The notes under the pieces were generated by a model. It was not told the DNA's origin. It was given only the letters and a program-made list of their open reading frames with translations, and did not search any database. A stretch of 64,000 nt of DNA from Trichobilharzia regenti (Eukaryota > Platyhelminthes > Trematoda > Strigeidida > Schistosomatidae): NCBI GenBank assembly GCA_944472135.2, contig OX235265.1:46411459-46475458 (forward strand), written 5' to 3'. The translations under genes and the position numbers were made by a program. Shown here piece after piece: positions 57,295 to 64,000 of this stretch (the first letter of the stretch is position 1; each line of letters begins with the position of its first letter).

Positions 57295-58120
57295 AAAATG
57301 TTAACCGTTGCACGATTTGAACCGTTATCTCAACAACCTACTCCTTTCCTTTTAACTCAGCATCCTTAGGATTGACAAAAGAAGACGTAGCTGAGCAACT
57401 GGTGTGATCATAAACCATTCATTCACATGACAGCTGGTTACTAAACTAGATGACTGTGATGAAATCATCACTTGATTGGCAATTGGGGTTCGAAGCTCAG
57501 CTGATGGAGTGATGGACTAGTCAAGAATTGTGCTGATGAAAGTTTGTGGACGGTTACTGATTCCTGGCTGCGCACACCATGGAAATTGGTTTTATCTGGG
57601 AGTACCTGGAACAGAAGGAGCGCTTGTGTTGCGTAACCGCAGAGCTGCTTCAGACCGGTTAGACATGGTCTGTTCGAAGTGGTTTTCTGGAGTTATGTTC
57701 GTATTAAGATCTTATATGTGGCTACGAACCACCACGAGGTAAGTCAGGATGCACAGTTTTCGGTCTTCGATATTTTCGACCTCTTCTAAACATCGCCTCT
57801 TTAGAGCTGAGATGAAAAATAGCTGCCATGTCGGTAATCCGAGGGAAACACCTGTTGTGACATTCTTATTCGCCAAAAGATTCCCGATGTAGTGTAGATA
57901 ACTTGTACTATGACGGTATCTGCTGTTAATCTAACCGCTATCCAAAAAACATAGCTGGCATGGTTGAACCTACAACAATATTAGTTATAGCCGGTGTAAA
58001 TCGTTAGGTCATTGAGATATGCAACACTGACCACCACGTCAAGGTAGAAGCTATCAGTCAGGGAACGACTACTAACTAGGAAACTGTTAATTTGCCCCTG
58101 ATTTTCATTCTACATTCACT
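57295..58120. other. Spacer without recognised content
   Basis: A short open frame at 57530-57742 has no recognisable features. Confidence 0.45.
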
Positions 58121-58122
58121 CA

Positions 58123-58124
<2 letters not shown>

Positions 58125-58158
<34 letters not shown>
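58125..58158. repeat. (TA)n microsatellite
   Basis: About 17 TA units. Confidence 0.95.
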
Positions 58159-58159
<1 letters not shown>

Positions 58160-58161
<2 letters not shown>

Positions 58162-58910
58162 AACCCAGAAGCAAACAGGAAAGACAACTCTTCATTTTAC
58201 CACAGATTATTGTCTGATGTAACCCACATGAAACTACTTATCTTATTAAGTAGTAAGTTTTGACAAGTTTTAAATTCTGATAAACAAATTAAACCTCTAA
58301 ATTCCATACAATCTTTGAAAGTGTTTCTTTTCCATTTCAAAATCAATATTTCCCACTGAATTGTACTCAGTTAACCATTTAGTGAATTTCGCTATTGAAT
58401 AGAAATTATTTTATTAATTCTATGAGTATATCTTTTCAAAAGAAACAACTTTATAATTTTAAGTAACTACTGTCCATTGAACAAGAAATTCCTTTAAATT
58501 GTTTAAATGAACATTCACACTTGAAAGCAGCTGTTTTATATTCACAGATACTTTACACTATGCGCACATTTATTCTTATGTTTGATTGTGAATAATGATT
58601 CCCATTAAAGTATCTTTAGACAGACTTTTAGTGGGATTATGCAACACTTATTCCCACTTAATTGATTATTTAATTCAGATATATTTAAAAAATATGTATA
58701 TATTTATCAAAAGGGGATATAAACAAAGACAATAAAGTGTTGAACATTGACTGCATTTTAATTCTCTAATCCATTCAAATAAAGTAGCATGTAAGGATAA
58801 GGTCATTTCTTCACCTTCAAGTCCCCTCTTTTCTTCTGCGAAAAAGCTGTCTTGAAAATTAGACCAAATATCTCATCCAGTAGGACTTTCTTTTTCATAT
58901 AGGGTCAAAT
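58160..58910. other. AT-rich spacer
   Basis: No gene recognised. Confidence 0.5.
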
Positions 58911-58914
58911 CTTT

Positions 58915-59150
58915 TGAGTCGATAGTTCATGGACAGAATGCTCATCAACCATGTAGGTTGTCTGGATTCGACTCCCGGATGATGCACTCATAAACCTGGC
59001 GTAGTTGATAATAAGCATGGAAAAGCGAGAAGTTTGATAATGAGTTTGGCAAACCCATCCTGTAAAAACGAAAACCAGAACTAATGAAACTTCACAGTTT
59101 GAACCCTGAAGCCCTATTTTCCGCTCACAACGCAAAGGAATGAAAAAAAT
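58915..59150 (+). repeat. S2 SINE
   Basis: CATGGACAGAATGCTCATCAACCATG (A-box side), GGATTCGACTCCC (B box), ATCCTGTAAAAACG, tail TGAAGCCCTATTTTCCGCTCACAACGCAAAGGAATG. Confidence 0.7.
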
Positions 59151-59154
59151 GGAT

Positions 59155-59585
59155 TAATTTTCCTCTGATATATATACAATTAGAAGTTTAAAGTAGTTGG
59201 TTCCCTTTACAAATTTTGGAAATAATGAGAAGACACAATTCATTTAATAATGAACTGTATATTTCAGCAATATGTTTCGAATACTCTTATCACACATTTT
59301 ATATGTCATACAGATTTAGATTTAAGTTAACAGGGCACAAAGGGTCGAAAGTGAATCACTGTGAGTCAGAACATTAATTAAAAGGTTAAAATCACAGAAA
59401 AAAAATTTAACAGAGAGACAAATATCAATAAATAAATGACCCTTGTGTTTAAAGTTGGTTTAGAGCTGATGATATGAACTATGGCCCTCAACCGATAAAT
59501 CACACTGGATTATGAGTGAACTACAATTTGAACACATTTATTCTAGTGTATTGGAATAGTCGAATAACATGTTTTATATGGTCGG
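59155..59585. other. Spacer with a possible pLTR trace
   Basis: 59262-59295 (antisense of GATAAGAGTATTCGAAACATATTGC) looks like a PLE-terminal motif. Otherwise unrecognised. Confidence 0.35.
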
Positions 59586-59588
59586 CCG

Positions 59589-59589
<1 letters not shown>

Positions 59590-59632
<43 letters not shown>
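59590..59632. repeat. (TA)n microsatellite
   Basis: About 21 AT units. Confidence 0.95.
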
Positions 59633-59635
<3 letters not shown>

Positions 59636-59639
59636 TATC

Positions 59640-59840
59640 CTGCGTATGGGGGTAAATGGCATAACTGCTAGCAGTTTTGTCCTAGTTTGTGACTTTTCAG
59701 CACAGTGCACCCACTTAACTACCAGGAATTGAAGGAAGGACTGGCGAGGTGCAAAGCGACCCCTTTGACGACTCAACCATTGGGTTGGAATACAGTAACT
59801 TGTGAGTTCGAAATTCTGACATTTTTACTTGGTTGGAAGT
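59640..59840 (-). repeat. SINE S5 with hammerhead-like module
   Basis: On the minus strand: ATGGTTGAGTCGTCAAAGGGGTCGC, then GTTAAGTGGGTGCACTG, the hammerhead-like part, and a tail to CCATACGCAGG. I see no second copy in the window, so its limits are uncertain. Confidence 0.5.
59660..59712 (-). ncRNA. Hammerhead-like module, S5
   Basis: Minus strand: CTGAAAA, GTCAC..GGAC around AAACTA, AAAAC (for GAAAC), TGCTAGCAGT. The order is the same as in S3. Two core changes, and stem I is not convincing. Confidence 0.45.
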
Positions 59841-60059
59841 GACGCTATATCATGAGTTATAACATCTCTGACTTATGAGACGTCGGTCCTTTCGAAGCTA
59901 TTTATTTACGCTTTGCTGAAGAGTGACAACATGCGTGGAACCCAAGCCTATGTCCTTCTACTGAACGCGTTCATTCATATGGAATCAGTTTAAGTGCACG
60001 GCAGTAAAGTGTCACTTAGCTTGGTGATCACTTTGCTCAAATGATTCAGTTAATACTTT

Positions 60060-60350
60060 GATTGGACACAAGTAACTAGTGTGATGTGTCTAGCCCTTTC
60101 TTTGGTGCAAACTGAATTATGTCAGTCAGGTTTGCAATGTGGCCACCATTCTAGGTAGCTCGACATCACGGTGCACTCATGTCTCTGGCTGCAGCCCTGG
60201 GTGACGCGGGTTTGAATCTCAGAAGGGACATGAATTCCTTCAAGGTTGCAGATACGCCTACCTTGCTGACTGGTGAGTGCCACCAGCACAAAACCTAGCT
60301 CCAAGGCTCCCTGCCGATCACCTCCAACCATCTAATATCATCAATTCAGT
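60060..60350 (+). repeat. SINE S4
   Basis: tRNA-like: GGTAGCTCGACATCACGGTGCACTC (A-box side) and GCGGGTTTGAATCTCAG (B box), ending CTCCAACCATCTAATATCATCAA. Pieces recur at 23430-23620. Confidence 0.6.
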
Positions 60351-60549
60351 TAATAGTAAGTTTCTGATAAAATGATAGCAGTTACTCTATGGGAGACCCT
60401 TTAATGAAAATTCACTATGTTAGTAGTACAGTTGTCTCTTAAATAAATTATTCTCTCCCAGACTTTTATATTTAATTGTTACAGAGAAGAAAGGTTAACT
60501 GTGCTAAGCTGTGGTAATGCAAACTGATCATTTATTCTACAGTGTACTC

Positions 60550-61460
60550 AGTGATCAAACAATCACCATAAATGGAAGAAATTTGAAAGAAGTCAATTTT
60601 TCAAATTATCCCCCCCCCCGAGGCATAATCACTTCAACTACAGACGACAGCATCGATAAGGATGTCAAAGTCAGTCAGTATGGAGAAACTGACACAGATC
60701 TTCACTACTTTGAAATCAGTGTAAAAATCTACCACACTATGTATAAAGAACAAGATCCGAATTCTGTTCAAAATTAATGTCAAGCCAGTCCGTGCATTTA
60801 CTTGGTTCAGAGACCTGGCGCATCACAGAAAGCACTTTCAACAGTCTACTGCAAAGTTTCATTAAAAACCACCTTCGCTGAATCGATAGTGAAGATCAGC
60901 CAGTCATAAAGAATAAGCAACAAGGTAACCGATCAACCAACCAGCTAATCAAGAACCTATCACCTAATCAATACGCAGAAGGAAGTGGAGATGGATTGGA
61001 CGTACACTGAGGAGATCGCTCAGTGACATCACATGCCAGGCAAGTCCTCCTGTGGAGCTCAAATGGTAAGTGATGAGTCAGATGTCTGAGGGTGAAATGT
61101 AGGAGATCATGTGAGGAAGACATAAAAGCTTACCGATCATCTTGGAGTCGTCGTCGGTGGCACAGCGGTATGGACGCTCACCGACCATGCAGTTGGTCCG
61201 GGGTTCAATTCCTGGCTGACGCACTCTTTTACCTCGCTAAGCCAGTAATAAAAATGGGAAAGGGGGAAGGTTGGGCACGAGGTTAGCAACCTCATCCCGT
61301 AAAAATAAACATCATTGCTACCGAAACTTCAAGGCGTTAGCTTGAAGTCCTATGTTCCACTGGGAACGTGAAGGAATAAAAAAAATTTTGGAGTCACCTG
61401 ATAATGACTGCAGAAGACAGTGAGAAATAGGGATGTGTTGCTGAACCCAAGGGAATAATA
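60550..61460 (+). mobile_element. RTE-like LINE fragment interrupted by a SINE
   Basis: Blocks INGRNLKEVNFSNYPP, TTDDSIDKDVKV, GSETWRITES, EGSGDGLD. RRSLSDIT and the GRSCEEDIKAYRSSW region reach 61149. The LINE resumes at 61388 (TTGGAGTCACCTGATAATGACTGCAGAAGACAGTGAGAAATAGG) and ends in CCCAAGGGAATAATAAT. An S2 SINE fills the gap. Confidence 0.8.
61142..61395 (+). repeat. S2 SINE with 8-bp target duplication
   Basis: TTGGAGTC occurs at 61142-61149 and 61388-61395. Between them: GTCGGTGGCACAGCGGTATGG (A-box region), GGGGTTCAATTCC (B box), GAGGTTAGCAACCTCATCCCG, and tail GAAGTCCTATGTTCCACTGGGAACGTGAAGG followed by A-rich bases. A complete, well-defined unit of about 238 bp. Confidence 0.9.
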
Positions 61461-61464
61461 ATAC

Positions 61465-62325
61465 TGAGTAATCCATCTATCAATAATGACTTAGTTTCTA
61501 GGTGATAAAGTATGCTCCGAGTGAGTGAGAAAACCACTCACCTTTAAAAAGCACCATCATTTGAATTTTTCAGTATTATAATTCCTTGTTGTTAATGTTT
61601 GCTTGTTAATGAGTAATGCAGTCAGCAAAACAGCAGACAGTGTATGGAATAGCTGTTCAGGACTGTTTGAGTTGTGTTTTTCAACGATTCTTTTACTGAT
61701 ATCGTTTCGTGATGAAATTTGTATTTGAAATGAATCCAGATCCTTGCAAAATCTAAGATCTAAGGTGTATATTGTTTTTATAGTTATCACGTCATCATTT
61801 GTAATGATTATTAGTTTAGTCACGATTAACACCTAGTAATATTTTTGGAATTCGTTGTGAAAATGTTCTGTTATTTAACTCTGGATAACAATCAGTACGA
61901 TTGTACCAGTTGTTATTCGTATAGCTAACGAGAGGAATCTCTCTCTCTCTCTCTCTAGTGCACACACACACAAGCACATCCATTTACATGTAAAACTACA
62001 AATTAGTTCATTTCGAGATCTTTGATCAAATCCTTCTCTGTGTTCACACATTGTTTTGCTTTCGTGAAAAGGCTGATGTTTTGATTTCTGTACATAATAG
62101 AACATATTAAAGTGTATGTTATGTGATCCAAATTAATGCACACGACAAACAATGAAGTTTTATTTTTCTTAAATTGCGATTCGTTCAACTTTTTAGCATT
62201 TAAGAGCTAATGGTTATTTCTAGGTTCAACTTCATGACGAATCGATATCAGTTAAAAAAATTCTGGTTACGATTTTAGTGATTTATTCTAAGAATGTCTG
62301 AATGCTATTAGCAAAGGAATAAATC
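61465..62325. other. Spacer without recognised content
   Basis: (CT)n at about 61938-61958. No gene recognised. Confidence 0.5.
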
Positions 62326-62327
62326 TT

Positions 62328-62560
62328 GCGTCGGTGGCACAAAGGTAGAATGCTCGCCGACCACGCATATGACCTTAGGTTCAATCCCCTGTCTATGCAA
62401 TCCTTTATCTAGCTAAGCCAGTAATAAGACTGGTTGAAAGAGGGGAGGTTGGGCATGAGGCTAGCAACCCCATTCCGTAAAAATAAACACCACTGCTATC
62501 GAGACTTCAAGCCCCTAGCTTGAAGCCCTATGTTCCACTGGGAACGTAAACAAATGAATT
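62328..62560 (+). repeat. S2 SINE
   Basis: GCGTCGGTGGCACAAAGGTAGAATGC (A-box region), TAGGTTCAATCCCC (B box), GAGGCTAGCAACCCCATTCCG, and tail CTTGAAGCCCTATGTTCCACTGGGAACGTAAAC. Confidence 0.85.
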
Positions 62561-62800
62561 TAAAAAATCAACTAAAAACTATCCTAAGAAACCTCAAGAA
62601 AATTCATCCTATCATACATGCAAATAATGTTTCTGAAATCATTCAGAAGAAATACAACACACAAACCAACACAATCACTTCACTTAATAATTATGGGGAT
62701 AAAAAGATCCAACAGTGAAAGAAGACAGAATCAACATCATCTACAAAATAAATCTCACAAATTGCTACAGACAGTAAATTAAGTAAAGTGGACATCCCAT
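62560..62800 (+). pseudogene. Possible PLE fragment
   Basis: A 62-codon frame (MNLKNQLKTILRNLKKIHPIIHANNVSEII...) is followed, after a stop, by KEDRINIIYKINLTNCYRQ in shifted frame. The latter resembles the lead-in to the PLE GIY-YIG domain (a NIIYKI pattern, as at 52590). Weak. Confidence 0.4.
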
Positions 62801-62884
62801 TCAACTCTGAATCCAAAATCACAAACTAGTTTTCATGTTTCCTTTCGTATTAATGCATGCAGACAATTATGAATACTAATTCGA

Positions 62885-63030
62885 CCGGGGAAAATGTTTC
62901 CCAAACTAGGATGAAACAGCAGTTCTCCAGTAGTCTCTGGTTTAAAATGGTTCTCTGACTCATATCAGTCCGTGATAAACTCATAAAAAAACAAAACTAA
63001 CCCTTAAAAACCAAACTATAGAAAATTAAT
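62885..63030 (+). repeat. S3 SINE 3' part, upstream member of a tandem pair
   Basis: TTTCCCAAACTAGGATGAAACAGC.. (hammerhead second half), GTTCTCTGACTCATATCAGTCCGTGATAAACTC, then AACTAACCCTTAAAAACCAAACTATAGAAA, which directly joins the next full copy. Confidence 0.75.
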
Positions 63031-63440
63031 CTGATGCTCGCTAGTGAATTGTTACAGAACGGAGTTTCCTGGAGTTCTAGTGAGAAGTCGTGACCAATGA
63101 GGTCCATCCAGATGTCACGTGTGAGGATGGATGTCTCACCGATGACATTGGGTAGGTTTGCGCTAAATCACGAATTAGTAGAAGTTAGAATTCGTGGGTT
63201 GGCCACTGAATCGAATCCCAGTGGCTGAGTTGTATACGAGCCAGCTTCCCTTGCAACCAGAAGGTCCTGTGTGTTGAACCTCTTGTGGCGGGTGTGTACT
63301 ACTGATGACTCCCAAAATTAGGATGAAAAAGCTGTTTAGTACTCCAGTGGTGGTTTTGAATGTTTCTCTAGCTGATATCAATCCGTGATCAACTCGTAAA
63401 AAGCATAACTAACCCTTACAAACCAAACTATAGAAACTGT
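63031..63440 (+). repeat. S3 SINE, full length
   Basis: Leader (CTGATGCTCGCTAGTGAATTG, GGAGTTTCCTGGAGTTCTAGTGAGAAGTCGTGACC), tRNA-like part (TCCCAGTGGCTGAGTTGTATACG; eroded B box), hammerhead, then tail ending CCAAACTATAGAAA. This is the reference copy for the family in this window. Confidence 0.8.
63291..63345 (+). ncRNA. Hammerhead ribozyme, S3 type, with intact core
   Basis: GTACTA, CTGATGA (perfect), CTCC..GGAT around CAAAATTA, GAAA (perfect), AAGCTG, then GTT as cleavage triplet and TAGTAC. Stem I is a perfect six-base pairing, GTACTA with TAGTAC. This is the copy in the window whose conserved core is most complete. Confidence 0.75.
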
Positions 63441-63486
63441 AGACATTTTAAACACAGCAAACATGAGAAATGCTAATGAATTCTAA

Positions 63487-63825
63487 GAAGCCTTTGTACT
63501 CAATCGAATCAGACACGTTACCATAAAAACTAAGCCACATGACAAAAAGAAGTCGAATTCGAAGTCAATAAAAACGACCATCACAACCTATCACAACAAA
63601 GGTTATAAGAAGATACAACTGTATTATCACTCACATGAAAAAGCAATTCAAAGTGATGTTGTTTACAGGCACAATGGAAGTCTCTCACTTAAGTTACTTA
63701 GCTCAGTAAAACGCAATCATCACATGAAAATAACATATCTCTTGGTAGAGAAGACATTTCAAAACCTTCGAAAATTAAAAAAAAACGAATTTCTAGGTTT
63801 TATATTATTATTTAACAAACCATGA
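63487..63825 (+). other. Unrecognised open stretch of 112 codons
   Basis: No stop for 112 codons (begins EAFVLNRIRHVTIKTKPHDKKK, ends FLGFILLFNKP). There is no early methionine and no family features; the stretch is Lys/His-rich. Could be an exon, a PLE remnant or chance in AT-rich DNA. Confidence 0.25.
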
Positions 63826-63829
63826 AAAT

Positions 63830-64000
63830 TAAATTTTTAGCAGATAGATCATTATGAAATTAATACATCGAATGATAATGATAATAGTATTATTATTATT
63901 AACGAAAGATCTTATCTACTTCTTCTTTTTGTGTGTGTATGTGTGTGTGCATGTGTGTCTGTTTCCCAAGTGATTTGTCACATATTCTTCCCTCTTTTCT
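63830..64000. other. Low-complexity spacer to window end
   Basis: ATT-rich and GT-rich tracts only. Confidence 0.6.

Noticed and set aside
57530..57742. 70-codon frame MLMKVCGRLLIPGCAHHGNWFYLG
   Set aside because: No domain or codon signal that I recognise; left as spacer.

Overview
The window looks like a gene-poor, repeat-saturated stretch of a trematode genome, most probably Schistosoma or a close relative. This rests on eukaryotic coding sequence, AT-rich DNA, SINEs carrying hammerhead ribozymes of the schistosome SM-alpha type, a CsRn1/Boudicca-type Ty3/gypsy element with a CHCC Gag knuckle, many RTE-like LINE fragments and many Penelope-like element (PLE) fragments. The species assignment is inference; no database was searched.

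The only host protein gene I recognise is dynactin subunit 4 (DCTN4, p62), on the minus strand. Its long coding exon is split into 6763-6513 and 940-about 140 by a 5,572-bp LTR retrotransposon (941-6512). The element has 481-bp LTRs that appear to differ at one base and a 4-bp target duplication (CGTG). Removing the element plus one CGTG rejoins the DCTN4 frame exactly. The retrotransposon itself shows three single-base deletions, in gag, at PR/RT and at RH/IN, plus what looks like a genuine -1 ribosomal frameshift signal between gag and pol. A possible later DCTN4 exon (7075-6838) lies on the wrong side of the gene's start. It abuts a second, 5'-truncated Ty3/gypsy copy (about 7076-8988).

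From 9 kb to the end, the DNA is a mosaic of old and recent insertions. (i) RTE-like LINE fragments of one main family, nearly all 5'-truncated, lie in both orientations; one retains a roughly 300-residue RT C-terminal reading frame (19152-20058). A second LINE family lies at 27545-28800. (ii) PLE fragments encode the RT YxDD region and the GIY-YIG endonuclease. Several are bounded by inverted terminal repeats (pLTR-like): 10956-12671, 41352-42075, 48157-49852 and 51985-53330. (iii) tRNA-derived SINEs fall in several families. One (called S2 here) shares its 3' tail with the LINEs; others (SM-alpha-like, S3 and S5) carry hammerhead ribozyme modules with tiny stem III helices. (iv) There are perfect or near-perfect palindromes (12297-12482, 14012-14277) and a 543-bp (AGT)n tract at 38847-39389.

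The parts are linked mainly as autonomous and parasitic partners: LINE reverse transcriptase with tail-sharing SINEs, and PLEs with hammerhead-like motifs in their pLTRs. Spacers without recognisable content are listed so that no interval is left unexplained. Family names S1-S5 and P1-P4 are local labels.
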